A stretch of 64,000 nucleotides of DNA, taken from Gibbula magus. Taxonomy: Eukaryota; Mollusca; Gastropoda; Trochida; Trochidae. How positions within the stretch are numbered: position 1 is the stretch's first letter; each line of letters begins with the position of its first letter. The notes beneath the pieces are model-generated. The model saw only the letters and a program-made list of their open reading frames with translations. It searched no databases and was not told where the DNA came from. Positions 24,696-36,684 of this stretch are shown in pieces. The stretch covers positions 28,447,457-28,511,456 of the forward strand of contig OW388290.1 of assembly GCA_936450465.1 (NCBI GenBank), in the 5' to 3' direction. A program made the translations under genes and the position numbers.

Positions 24696-27600
24696 TCGAA
24701 CAAAATACCAGTACACTTACATAATATCAACGCAATTATGCAATGGCAGGTATATTTACATTTCTATAATTGGATCTTTATCATAGCCTTACATATGTAC
24801 ATTTGTAATTACTGGGATAATGTTCATTCATTCACTTCTATCTAGATAGATCGAATAGATTTTCCCTGTTCCCTGTCCATTTACACTCAGACTTACAGGA
24901 GAATACACGCTGTCCGAAAGTAGTAAATCATCTACACGTGACTTGAAACATATTGCTTAACAGCATAAACAATAGGGAAAGTCTGGAAAGCTCGTTGATA
25001 GCTAGAGATACAACCCATTACAAATGAAAAAGAGGCTTCAAAGTAACCTTTGCAGAAGAGTTCCATATGTCAAATTGTCAATATCACATTCTACAAGCAT
25101 CTTATCATTATTGCTAATTCTTAATTATAAAACATGTATTGGTAACACAATTCCAAACCTGTGGATACGCTACCCTTATTTCATATTCAATGTTATACCT
25201 TTAAAGTTATTTATTGTGAAGATATTTTATATTATAAAAACTGCCTAAAAACAACAACATTAAACTAATTCATTGTAAAGCATATCAGTATTATTAAATG
25301 CAGGTCATTTTTGGAGGTATTTTTACACAAGGAGGCGTCTGTCCGAAAATGGAATGAATTAAGCTACATGTAAGCCTTGTACATGTATAATCATGGTAGT
25401 CGATTAGCCGATTTGTAGCCCTCTTTAACATTCTGATTTTATTTTAAATTTGGCTTTGTTCTTCGAAATTGTCGATGCTGACAGTTTTGCCTCTCTTGAA
25501 CAACCTAGATGATGACGTTGACTATGTCGAACAGGTGACCGCTGTATAGGGGTATATTTATATTAAAGTCATTTTGATTTTGTATTGTTGCGTCAAACAG
25601 GAGGTTGCTTCAAAGGAACTTTACATTGTGTATGTATTTTGTTAGTCAACTGCAGAGAAGTTAAGTCAGTTTCAAAAGTTTCATGTGGCATGTTCAGTTA
25701 CAATAAAATAGTTGGTCGTTTATTCTAATACAATGATTCATCAGTGTTCCAAAACTAATTAAAGATTATCTTCGTGAGTAAGACCTATAAATTTATTCAG
25801 AATATACGTAAATCATTTCACATGACTGGAAGCTCTTCTAGATGACTAGGGTGGGAGCATCGTAGACTTACCTGTGTCTGAGTCATGTGTCTTAATGTAC
25901 ATACTCTACTTTATATTGTCTATAGGTGTTTCGTTTATACTTATCAGTCTACTTATTCAGGAGATGCAACAGATTTTAGTAATAACGTACGCACTTATCA
26001 GTATATACATTAGGATAATGTAAAGTGTATATATAACTAAACATCGCGAGCTTGAACAAATTCTGCAAAAATATACATTCCAAAGAAGTTGTTTTGTTTT
26101 CAAATGTTATCAGAAATGCTTATATGTCTATTCAATAGTTCTTTTTTCATGTAAATAGTGTATAGATATTGGCAAGTTTGACATTATTCTTTGCAAGCGA
26201 CCATATTTGAAAAAACATCGTCATTTTATGTAATATTTTGAATGTTGTTCTAAAAACAAATCAGTACGAAAATGCCATACTTCTAGCATCTAAAGAATCG
26301 CTCACATTTCGCTCATGTATGATGCTGTGATTCACTTCACCAGTTTCTTGTTAGTTGTCACATTATACCTTTTCAAACGAATTTCATTAAGACATTAACG
26401 ATCAAGCTAAACATTCTGCCTTATTAACATATCAAATATGAGTAAAGCAAGGGTAAAAATTAGAAAAAAGGTCATGTAACTTCAGCTATTAATGAAAGTT
26501 CTCTGTAATGGGTTAAATGGTATCTTGACCTCATAAAAAATAATTCAAATTTGCATACACTCTTTATAGCACAAGAAAAATAGTTATGAATTGTAAAAGA
26601 GCATTTAAATAATCATGTTGTTAAAACAACAATCAGTACAGAGTGTAAGACTACATTAGGCTATGAAGTGTCATGTTTGAAATTATTTTTATTTACAGAA
26701 AGAAACATGCCCGTTTGTGTAGTCTTGTCATATTATAATCAATCTGTCAATGCAATTTTCATAAAATCTAGTAAATGAAACTGCTTTACTTTTAATTCGA
26801 AATTCTACCTAATTGGAAACATACATGAAAAACACACTAATTTCTCGGAGAAATATTCCAACAGCTGAAAGGAGACAATTTATTACCCTGAAACGCAGTA
26901 ATTTGTACAGTACATGTAATTGAATAAAACGATAACAAATTACTACAGGAGGATAGAGGGATTGCCTAACTTTCTTGAGAATCTAATCAAATCACAATAT
27001 GCAAAACAAGATGATAGTAACGACTGTTCACCATCTAAAAACGTTGTGGGGGTCCTCCGACTCTCCTCAATGAAATCTATTTTTATCTTGGGAGCAAGAA
27101 GCAGAACATTTCAATTTCCAAAGCTTACTTCACTCTACTCCACACAGATTTGCGAAGGAAGACATTTTGAGAACGAATTTTTGCATGGCACAATATCTGT
27201 ATTCTCTTTTACAAGTAAAGTGTACTGTTAAGCTTATGTAAAGGTAATGCATGCTGCATGGACACAAATATTGAATAATATCTGTTTTATATAAAGCTAG
27301 TAAATGAATATTTGACATTCTAAATGTTTCAGACACAACAATTATTTCATTTTTCAATCATTATTCATGTAATCTTAAATCACTTCTATTAATAGAATGC
27401 TATAAACTATAAACTACATTCAGCTTATGACAGGAATTTTAGTAGAAGTTGACAATAAAACTTAATTGCAAGAACATCCGGACAATGCAACTGATCTGAA
27501 GATGATACATACAGTCATTCTTATAGTTACAATGATCAATTCAACGTACAAACAAAACGATTATTGCTGAAAGTTAGTTGTCTGCCCTTTTAACCCTCAT

Positions 27601-29445
27601 CTTATTCAAACTTCAAAGTGGAATCTACAGTTAAATACCGCTGGTGAAATCAGCCCAAGGTGGAAGCATATATATATATATCACATAATCACATAGTTTA
27701 TTAAATTCAGTGGCAGATAGTCTGAGATAACGTTACTGAATGCATGTCTTTAACAACAAGAGTCAACCGAGTTTTCATGCGCATCATTATTGTTGAAATA
27801 TGGCACACGTCTCTCTCATAGCATGTCACACAGCCAAGTGTTCAGGACACATGTCTTTCCTACCGTATCATAAATGCCATAATTTGTCTCTATCCCATAC
27901 CTTGTCAAACATGACGCCAGCAAGAGATGACTGTGACATACATTTAGGATGTGTCCACAGCAGACATGTATATATATAGCATCCTCTTAAACCATTTATC
28001 AGACATAAACGAATCAGGAAGATCAGTAAATCGAATCTTCATGAATATCTCAATATATCTGCATTATATCTGTATCAGCTGATAAAAATATTGTTGTGTT
28101 TTTCGAATGTTTTCTGAATCCTGTTTATTTGTGGAATGCGTATTTTTAGTTATATCGACCCACATTGAATGGTTTTTTTTATATATATATATTATAGATT
28201 TGGTATGTATATTAAGTAAATCTGTACGTACAGGCATATCACACAAATAGACTAATTAATGTAAAAGTAAGTATAAAAATGACAACAAAAGTACATCACC
28301 AATTTTTTACATGTACATCGTAATGACAAGATACTAATTGTCTGAATGAAACGGGACCATAAATAATATAAATTTATAGAAAATTCATACAGGACAGACT
28401 GAAGATTGACCTTCATATTATTGACCAGTTTTACTATATGGTGGTCAATACATCTTACACACTGTGTTGCTACTCATATAATAGCATGTTCCAACCCGTA
28501 GTTACATGACTCTCTATTCGCGATATCCTGTTGAGTAATATCGTATTTGTTCGCACGCCTTGTCATTCTCAGCTGGAGCTCTGACAGACCAATTCAGTGT
28601 GCCCCGTCATTATTAAAAGCACCATACGCCATTATGTAAGTGATAATTGCCTCTAGGTCTTGTCTTGAGGTCCATTTTCTCATTAAATAATTTCATATTG
28701 AGTTCGTTCAGCAAGTATTAATTCTATGTGTAAGATCGTCCGGATTGTTACATAAGTGCAGACACATGTCAACATCTGGCGATTTGTATGGATCTGTCAA
28801 CAAGTATTAGTTCATTTCTTAAAAGTAAATATATTTGTTCACACTTCAGTTATAAAATGTGTATGTTATGTTTCTGGTTACCAACATAAATAATGTATTT
28901 ATCAATTCCCAAATCAGTTTTTAAGAATGATTTCATAACAACCCGTATTCTAACAGTGGATACATAGATAACTGAATTAGAACTTAGCTATCATTTCAAT
29001 TCAGTACCAAAAACATAAAATTCAACTTGGGTTTTAAAAAAGACAATTTAAAAGTTAATTTAATTCCAATATACACCACTGAATGTAAATAACCATTCTA
29101 TCATAACATTTTTTATATTTACCGTGGGATTGGACGTTGTGTTTGGGAAAATACATTGATGACCTTCCCATGCTATTATGTACTCTGTAATCATTATGTT
29201 CAAACACCTCCGTTAATAGTATAAACATACTCTTTATATATATATGCATATTCATGTTCACATGTTCTACATCACTAGCTTATTAACATAGTTATTATCC
29301 AACATTAAAGGTCGCATTGACAATTTCCATTGAAATAAACATTTCTATCTCATCGACCAATCAAATAAAATAGTTTTAGCTTTATATCGATATTAATGCA
29401 TTGGTTTGTAAATAAAGATATTATAAGTTGTATGCTTTTCACGTC

Positions 29446-29522
29446 GGTAATACGGTCTCATGTAACATCTTTGTATCAGTGTCTGACACAGGTACAAAGA
29501 TGGTACATGAGACCGTATTACC
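29446..29522. repeat. 77-nt near-perfect palindromic hairpin
   Basis: The left arm GGTAATACGGTCTCATGTA pairs exactly with TACATGAGACCGTATTACC. Pairing continues inward through ACATCTTTGTA / TACAAAGATGG with few mismatches, to a small loop around GTGTCTGACAC. A stem of about 35 bp with a tiny loop fits a minute foldback MITE. It could also form a microRNA-like hairpin if transcribed, but the stem is unusually complete and the loop unusually small for a conserved animal miRNA. Confidence 0.8.
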
Positions 29523-29650
29523 CAAGGGAGAACTATACAACATATTTATCTTCCGTCATGTCAATACAATTACTACTATTAAAATTATTGCGTTTTAACT
29601 GCGAGTGACTGATCAGCTGCGCCCCGTTCAATAGCAGCGAGCGCTTAAAT

Positions 29651-29762
29651 TGCTCAATGTAGCGCTCAATGTAGCGCTCAATGAGCGCTTCTTCTCTCTT
29701 GAACGACACAGTGCAAATTCCTCAAAGTTTGCTCGCCTTGCTACGTAGCGCTACATTGAGCA
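29651..29762. repeat. Inverted repeat with AGCGCT core
   Basis: TGCTCAATGTAGCGCT (29,651-29,666) has an exact inverted partner AGCGCTACATTGAGCA (29,747-29,762). Extra direct copies of AGCGCTCAATG lie between them (about 29,661-29,690). It sits between two other hairpins and probably belongs to the same foldback element. Confidence 0.8.
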
Positions 29763-29767
29763 ATCGC

Positions 29768-29828
29768 GTTCAAGATAGGTATCAAAGTCATCGCTCTTTG
29801 AGCGATTACTTTGAAACCTATCTTGAAC
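29768..29828. repeat. 61-nt near-perfect hairpin
   Basis: GTTCAAGATAGGTATCAAAG at the left mirrors CTTTGAAACCTATCTTGAAC at the right with one mismatch. ATCGCTC/GAGCGAT closes the stem over a TTT loop; GTC versus ACT inside gives one more mismatch. It is adjacent to the AGCGCT inverted repeat. Confidence 0.8.
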
Positions 29829-30139
29829 ACGGCAAAGATATCGCTTGAATGATCTTGACCCTAAACGTAAACAAAATGGCGTTTTCCGCCTCGACTGAAA
29901 TGTTAAAAGTCGTATAACGTACTATTACAAGCTTTTTATATGCCTTAAGATGAGTTAATATTAGTTTAATTGAGCGCGCAACCAAGACAAAATAAGATTT
30001 GTTTCCAAAACCTAACGACTGTTAGCCAATCAGAAAGGAGTATTTTACTGTAAGGAAAGATAAAGCTAATTGTTTCTTAATCTTATCTTTAATGATGATA
30101 TATAATCTCTCCCAAAAGAGGTTACTCAACCCACATCTT

Positions 30140-30470
30140 GCCACGTAACCTTTGTTAAAAGTGAGTCAAATCTAACACTTACAGCAAAATTGTTTAGCAG
30201 TGACAATTACAACACGGTTACCGTCCCTATTTCTATTCATTCAGACACCGCACTTCGTCCCCTTGTCAGACGTATATGCACATCACACAGATGAGAGAAA
30301 ACTGGGATTTTCAGATGTCTCGAGAACAGATGCTCTGTTTGGAACAAGGTCGCTGATTGCATAACTAACCAATGATGGTTGCTAATGATAGTCATGAAAT
30401 CGATCAACGAACTGTGTTGACAGCCTTTGTCTTTTTGTTGATTGATATATCTTGCCAAATGATACGTTAC
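30140..30470 (+). repeat. Duplicated segment shared with 14,010-14,300
   Basis: Counterpart of the 14-kb segment, with matching blocks CACGTAACCTTTGTTA, CACACAGATGAGAGAA, GAACAGATGCTC, TTTGGAACAAGG and GATTGCATAACT in the same order and orientation. It lies inside the copy-A-only block and so has no counterpart in copy B. Confidence 0.55.
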
Positions 30471-31747
30471 TGTTCATTGCAGGGTCTGCATTGATGTTTT
30501 TGGCCTTAAGAGCTTGTAAATAGAAATTTGGCATATCGTTTATCAAAACATTGTCAACTTTTCGAAGTGTAGCATTTTAAATCTTTACATTATTATTGTT
30601 GCAACAAGGCATGCTCACTCTTACTAAGAGTCATTTAAATCATATACGAGTTTAATCAACTTTCTTGTCTTTATTTGTATTTACAGAGGAGAGAACCACG
30701 CAATCACATAATTTTGTGACATTCGATGAAGAACATTTACATCGTTATTTTGCCAATAGGTTTGCTTGTCATCGTTAACATAATTTATTATCATTTTAAA
30801 AAGTGATATCCATTTGGCATTTCCAGTAAGTTCTCATAAGCTGCAACGCTTGCTGGCAAGGCAAATTAATTGATTAGGAAATCTAATAGGATATCAAACG
30901 AGCATCCAGGTTAATATTATAAGGGCAATTTCCCGTCTACCAGTCTTGAAATATCGAAACATTTGCAGTTCTTTATCAAAAATGAATAATCTGTCAAATA
31001 AGACACTAGTGTCTATCGTGTTGATCTATTTTTATCATACATCCTTAACTGAGTGTACTTTCATAAACAGATTCGCAGAAATATTCTAAGATAGTGTTGA
31101 TCTGTTGCATTTCATATAGGATAAGAATCTTTATTTCTATTTGACTGTGGCGTCATCATCCGCAATCATTTTATGCATGAATGCCCATGACCGTTTTATT
31201 TATTGAGGAAGGAATTACAATTTCCAAAAGCTTTCCTCCAATCACAAATCCTCAAAGTCGTTTATGAAATTTCGATTTTATGTTTTCCATTATGAATTTA
31301 ATTGATGGAATTTTAATCACAACGATATATTCACTAATCACAAATGGGAATATTGATACCTGTACTTGATCTAATCCATAAAGACAAAAATGTTCAAAGA
31401 TAAATATCAAAATCACACTTCAGTGTATATGTATATGCGTCATTCAAGACTAATATTAACTTTATCACGCTAAGGTACGTCATCATTGGAATAGTATAAC
31501 GTTATTACTTAAAAGGAAGAGACAGGGTTTACATTACTGTGATTTACTGTTCCATTTATGAACGATTAAAACATGTTTAAGAAATTAGCTAACCTATGAA
31601 ATACTATATCAGTTAATAATGTGTAATATACATATCGCGTTCCCATTTCATGTCAAGATTTTATTTCCTCGTGAATCAGTGTTCGTAGTCTCTCGCTGAG
31701 ATTCAGGACAAGGCAACCTATCTTTAAAACATTCTATTGATTGGCTT

Positions 31748-31761
31748 GGGGGGGGGGGGGG
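31748..31761. repeat. (G)14 homopolymer
   Basis: Fourteen consecutive G residues in otherwise AT-rich DNA. This may be a length-variable or assembly-uncertain site. Confidence 0.9.
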
Positions 31762-33529
31762 TGAAGCTAGCTGTGTCACTTAATTTTAAAGAATAGGAAT
31801 AGATGTATCAATAGCATGAGTACTTAAACGAATATACATGGTTCGGTTAAGCCATGCGAGTCCATTTCCCATCGAGTAGCCGTTTTAATGTGCTCACATT
31901 TAAATGGTCGCTCCAAGATAATTCAAGTGGTCTGGCTGATGCAGCGATACTTAAACATTCAGAGTAGAGTTTTGAATATGGTACACTGATGGAATGGTCA
32001 ACTACCCCTGTCGCTTTATACGTTGCACCATTTTCTACCAACAGGGATAACCGTTTTCAATGGACGTGGCTGATCGGGTTGTCTAATCAGTTGTTTTACC
32101 AATTACCCATAACTATATATTGCATAAACTTAAATAATAAATGGCAAATTTGAGAAAACATAATTTCCAAAAAAACGTGTTACAGCGCGTTTAAAATATT
32201 TATTTTTACAGTTATTCAAGATAACAGAAACAGTTGAAACTTGTGAATTAAATATCATTGCCGCAAAATGGCATGTGACTTACACTTAAAACTGAGACCT
32301 ATAATGAGATTAGTTTTCGTACAATCTTAACACTAATGTTAGCCTTAGTGTCATTCTTTAACATGTTAATAAGGCTGTTTGAAGGCTACCTAAAGGATTC
32401 GCGTAACGGACCTAGAATATACAGGCACAGACATTATAAAGAGCAATATAGTTTCCATTATCAAATACATTGACATTAGATTCAAACACATCATCTCCTG
32501 TGCATGAAATGGAACATTGTTGAAGAGCAAAATCCATCAAATAAACAGCAAATACCGCCAGCGCCACGCTAATAGAGCTATATTACCTCACTGTTAGTAC
32601 AAATGTATCCACATAACACTATTTCAAAGGAAGCGATCATGTGCAGACAGTTATCGGACCTTTCAATCTAGGACTCGACGAATCTGCAGTTCAAAAGAAA
32701 TAACTGACTGGTCTCAATTTCAGATTCCTTTGATAGTGACAAACTATTAGTCTCAATGAGTAGCATCTGAAATATTTTAGTCAATGTTTCTGTTCAAGGT
32801 TTAGTGAGCTATGTCAAATAATACACATATTAAACTATCTTTAATACTGTGTATGTAATGTTCAATACTGAATCACTAGTCCAAAAGGATTAACAAAGAA
32901 TCTCATTAGGTACTCGATCTATCAACACGAGTCGATTGAAGTTTGAGAAGAATGTCATCAACATAATGGTGTCAAAGTATCGCCAACTGTGTAACATATC
33001 TAACATATTACCCCGGAAATTAATTGCAAATCCCGATGATTTAAATTTATTTTAACTTTGGCTAGTTTTGCTTAGTGCGCCTATTGCATTCACATATAAA
33101 ACGAATTTGTTATACAAATTATACAATTTGAATCTTAGTGAATGCTATTTATCTTATTTTGAAGTGCATTCATTAAATAATCCTTAAGCGGTATACTATA
33201 CATTTAGGCTAGTAAATTCGTTAATATTTAATGAATGATCACTGTAAACATTATCAATCAAGCATTTACCCGCCCAATTGATGTTATTAGGAAACCAATT
33301 GATATGAGATAGATCATTAATAGTATTATATTATCATTAAGATATGATTGTCACATGTCCACAGTGAAATAATGAAATAATGGGATATGTACATTTATGT
33401 ATTTCTGTTTCTTTATCTGGGTTATTAAATTTTTTACACTATTACACTATGCATTGAAAACCAAATCTGATCACATAACCTTTCGCAGTAATCATCAAGA
33501 GCGAATTAGTGTTTTACCAACACAGATAA

Positions 33530-33790
33530 TGTATGTGTTTTCTAGTAATTCAAATCTGATGGCTGACACTTCAATTACATCAGTCTCCTTCAAAACAGCC
33601 ATTGGGGAGGATTTCTGCCTCATGCATACATATACATCAAGCCTCCCACTAATCTATCTGAAGTGTTTTCTGCTCCAGATGTTTGCTAAGAGTCCACTAA
33701 GCCCGTTATTTTTTTCTTCGATGAGTCATCGCTATATTTCACATTTTTATTTGTTAATGTGAACATGTTCTTCAGACAATGAATTCATGA
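33530..33790 (+). repeat. Low-copy module, copy A version
   Basis: A module containing CTGATGGCTGACACTTCAAT, TTGGGGAGGATTTCTGCCTC, CCTCCCACTAATC, GTCCACTAAGCC and TTAATGTGAACA. It recurs in copy B at 58,960-59,110 with an internal deletion, and outside the duplication at about 44,500-44,720. A weaker relative of its first part occurs at 37,400-37,470 and 60,510-60,580. Reading frames are open in two copies but not conserved in the third. I treat it as an unclassified repeat, not a gene. Confidence 0.55.
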
Positions 33791-33980
33791 TAGAAAAATC
33801 ATGTGTCTCTGTTTTCTTTACCCAAATTATATTTTCAAGAAACAATTGTTTTCCATTGATAACATTAATATATTGCGTACTTGACATATAAACATATACC
33901 AAGCATAACCATGAGTCACTATTCAGTACCAATCGGATCCAAAGAAGACATCCATTTAGAATTTCTCACACTTTGTAATA

Positions 33981-34084
33981 GTTAGAACCTATGAAGAGAA
34001 ATCTTCGTGATTAAGAAGGGGCGGAGCGAGCGTAGCGAGCGAGCCCCTTCTTAATCACGAAGATTTCTCTTCATAGGTTCTAAC
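33981..34084. mobile_element. Perfect 41-bp inverted repeat (hairpin element)
   Basis: The left arm 33,981-34,021 begins GTTAGAACCTATGAAGAGAA. The right arm 34,044-34,084 is its exact reverse complement, 41 of 41 bases. The 22-base loop is the G+C-rich, self-similar CGGAGCGAGCGTAGCGAGCG plus AG. The hairpin sits at the left edge of about 0.9 kb present in copy A but absent from copy B at about 59,280. The perfect arms suggest recent insertion or arm-to-arm correction. It is analogous to the hairpin at 51,565-51,702. Confidence 0.9.
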
Positions 34085-34086
34085 TG

Positions 34087-34878
34087 ACTTAGAACTCCAC
34101 CTACTTTTGATTGACAGGTTCAATGACGTCACTGTTTCCGTGAGTTCCTACGTAATCGTTTCATATGACGCGATGTCGCCAAGCTGTATGGACGTGCTTT
34201 TATGAACTCTCACTTTCGAAAAACGTATTTGTTCGTTACATTTGTAATGGTAAAACTAGAGATAATCTTCCGTCTGTCTTTGAGGTGAGCTCATTTTCCT
34301 CTGTTCATTGTATTCGGAAATAGGTTATTTTTAACCATGTAGAGACCGTTGTCTAAATCAAATTGTGGAATGTGCGAGTCATTAAAATTAACATTGTTGT
34401 TTCATAATTTAATGCAAATGGAAGTATATATCTATTTAGTTATTAGTGTTTTGTGTTTAGATTACAGAAAAAAAAACAGAATATAATTAATTCATAATTC
34501 TATAATTAAATTAAAGTCGGCTGTTTTGGCTTTAGTTCGTTAAAAGACTGAACGTTTTTGTTTGTAAAACGACTTCAACAACAACTCTTACTAACAAATG
34601 CATGCTGCATGCAAAATATTTCGAAACTCATTTGCCAGTATCTTAATACCGCCTGCGTAAGCGTAGTGTCGAGGCCATGTTTACTTCGAGTCACGTGGGG
34701 CACATGTCAATAAAAAGTTGTAAAACAGTGTTGTCATTTGTTTTTGACCAATCAGACACAGAGAGGGCGTGTCATGAAGAGCGTTTTAGCGTTGAGTTCT
34801 TAATCATTAAGAGTCTATTTTGTCAGGAAAATACGACCGTCTGATTGGCTGAGAAAGTAGGTTGAGTTCTAAGGAATA
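34087..34878. mobile_element. TIR element adjoining the perfect hairpin (non-autonomous)
   Basis: The left end CTTAGAACTCCACCTACTTT and the right end (reverse complement CTTAGAACTCAACCTACTTT) form a 20-bp inverted pair with one mismatch. The insert is about 790 bp and has no transposase frame. It contains GATTGACAGG at the left and GATTGGCTGAG at the right, just inside the termini. Copy B lacks the whole 33,970-34,875 stretch, supporting insertion. The exact target duplication is unclear, and the hairpin at 33,981-34,084 may be part of the same element. Confidence 0.65.
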
Positions 34879-35317
34879 TTAGAATTACACGAGAGTCAAT
34901 AATTCAGTCATTAGTTTTTTAAATTGCGAGAATAAACATTTGAGGATGATGATGAATGAGTATGCAAAGCCTTGAAGTATCCTGTTTTTTTATATCAAGT
35001 ATAACGTACTGGAAAATGTATGCAATAAGTCATGCATATCTTGCAGACATCATTTGAATTTCTGTGTGCAGAGAACAGATGTTTCTGTACATTTAAGGAT
35101 GTTGAATAAAAATACCGTTCTTGTCAATATTTTAAGTCGTCATAGAATATATGTCATTCCTCTGTTCATTTGAAAACACATGTTTATTAAAGATGTATAT
35201 CAACTAAAGAAATGGAGTTTCACTTGAATCTCAAAAGCCAAAAGTTAACAAGGTGTTTTCATAGAATCATTTGTGTAGAAATAATTTCATTTCAGTAGGA
35301 CAGTTATTACATTAACA

Positions 35318-36180
35318 CACCATGATATTCACCGACATCAATATGCTGATGATTCCCAACTGATGAAGATCGATGTTTCAAGCAGATGTCCTGAATTCCA
35401 AGTCTGCTTCAGATTTCCTTTCACAATGCTTCAATGGATTGGATGTCCTGGAACAAGCTAAAATTGAACGACTCCAAAACTGAATGCAGGTGGAAAAGGC
35501 AAAAGTGACTTCCTTAGCATTTGGACATGTCAACCACCTTGTGAAAAAATCCTACTTTCAACTGAGGAACATCGGACACATCAGAAACTATCTGACAGTA
35601 GATTCTACCAAAGTTCTAGTTTTCTCCCTTGTCATCTCGAGATTGGAGTACTGTAATAGTATTCTGTATGGTTCTCCCCAGTCTCTTACCAATTAGATCC
35701 AGCGAGTCCATAATTCCGCCGCCAGAATACTCTCCAAAGGTCAGAAATGGGACCATGTAACACCACTTCTGATGCAGTTGCACTGGGTCCCAGTCTCACA
35801 GAGAATCATATTCAAACTCTCTGCCTGACTTACATGTACCTGAACAATCAAGCTCCTTCCTACCTTTCGGACTTAATTGAACTCCACACTCCCAGCCGTT
35901 CTCTGCGCTCTGAATCGAAACAACTCCTCAGAGTGCCCAAAGTCAGAACTGCTACTCATGGCGAACGTTATTTCGCCTTTGCTGCTGCCTCATGTTGGAA
36001 CTCACTTCCCCAGACGATCCCTATTTCAGACACTCTTCATCCTTTCAAAAGAAACCTAAAGGCTTTTCTCTTCAGACAAGTTTTTCTGTCTTGACTCTAT
36101 CACAAGTGTGCGCCTAGAGCATGCAATGAGCATGGAAAAAGCGCTTTACAAATGTACTGTACTGTTATGTTATGTTATGA
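35318..36180 (+). mobile_element. 5'-truncated LINE (CR1/L2-like), 3' end of ORF2
   Basis: The insertion starts within the reverse transcriptase: the RT catalytic box reads QYADD at 35,339-35,353. Frameshifted pieces follow with the usual C-terminal landmarks: HVNHLVKKSYFQLRNIGHIR and SRLEYCNSILYG (35,484-35,696), a piece equivalent to VHNSAARIL near 35,710, TYMYLNNQAPSYLSDLI, and a final NLKAFLFRQVF ending at 36,094. A short 3' UTR with GCGCTTTACAAATGTACTG leads to TTATG repeats (about 36,163-36,178), a typical CR1/L2-type tail. The matching place in copy B (about 59,690) has no LINE. Several frameshifts and loss of the endonuclease and most of the RT make it dead. Confidence 0.88.
35342..36094 (+). 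pseudogene. LINE reverse transcriptase C-terminal remnant
   Basis: This is the protein-coding part of the truncated LINE. The YADD metal-binding aspartates are at 35,342-35,353, near the 5' break. The thumb and C-terminal region then spans at least three frames. The last intact frame (35,747-36,094, 115 codons) carries the C-terminal SLRSESKQLLRVPKVRT region, common to CR1, L2 and Rex-type elements, before the stop. Nothing functional can be made from it. Confidence 0.85.
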
Positions 36181-36684
36181 AAACATGAATATTATGTGTT
36201 TTACCATTTAAAAACATTATATTCATTTACATGAAAAACATACAAGTGCGGTTAAGCAACTAGCAGATTACCACCAATTCAAACTTTCAATATACTATTA
36301 ACTCTATATTATTATCAACAAATATTGATAAAACTAACTATCATGAACACGGATTTGGGTTATTCATTTTAGCAGATATAGTGACAGGCAGATGGTTACT
36401 TACATATATGTGTCATCATCTATCTAAAAGGTTCAGCGAAATGAGTCTCCAATGTCTACCAGAAAAAGTGAGAATAATAATTGTGACTCTGATATCCAAT
36501 CTTCTCTCGTCGAGCAGCGTGTTCTATTGACAGATTTTGACAGTTGAATTCAAGAAAGAGAAATGTGTCGTCTGATTTGGTCAAATATAGCATCCAAAAG
36601 TGGAAATACGATTTTGAAAAATATGACAGAATTTGGGTGACTTTTCTATATGTGTATTGCGAACATGAATGCATATAAATGAAT

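Larger units (their letters stand above)
27650..32505. other. Copy-A-only block of about 4.9 kb
   Basis: Similarity between the copies stops at about 27,648 (GGTGAAATCAG) and resumes at about 32,505 (GAACATTGTTGAAGAGCAAAA). In copy B only about 100 bp (57,717-57,815) lies between the same anchors. The block holds an (AT)n run at 27,669-27,681, a cluster of hairpins at 29,446-29,828, part of the old repeat at 30,140-30,470, and a poly-G tract. No gene is recognised. The open minus-strand frame 31,847-32,041 has no recognisable domain. Confidence 0.7.

Noticed and set aside
26920..27231. 103-codon open frame within duplication copy A
   Set aside because: It starts at a non-ATG codon. Copy B has a one-base deletion near the GTTGTGGGG run and an early stop, so there is no sign of selection for the protein.
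31847..32041. 64-codon minus-strand frame that looks protein-like
   Set aside because: No recognised domain, no splice-site context I trust, and it lies in the copy-A-only block. Not enough to call a gene.
33397..33762. 121-codon open frame
   Set aside because: Only part is shared with the 44.5-kb and 59-kb copies. The copy-B version has a large internal deletion and no domain is recognisable; treated as a repeat.
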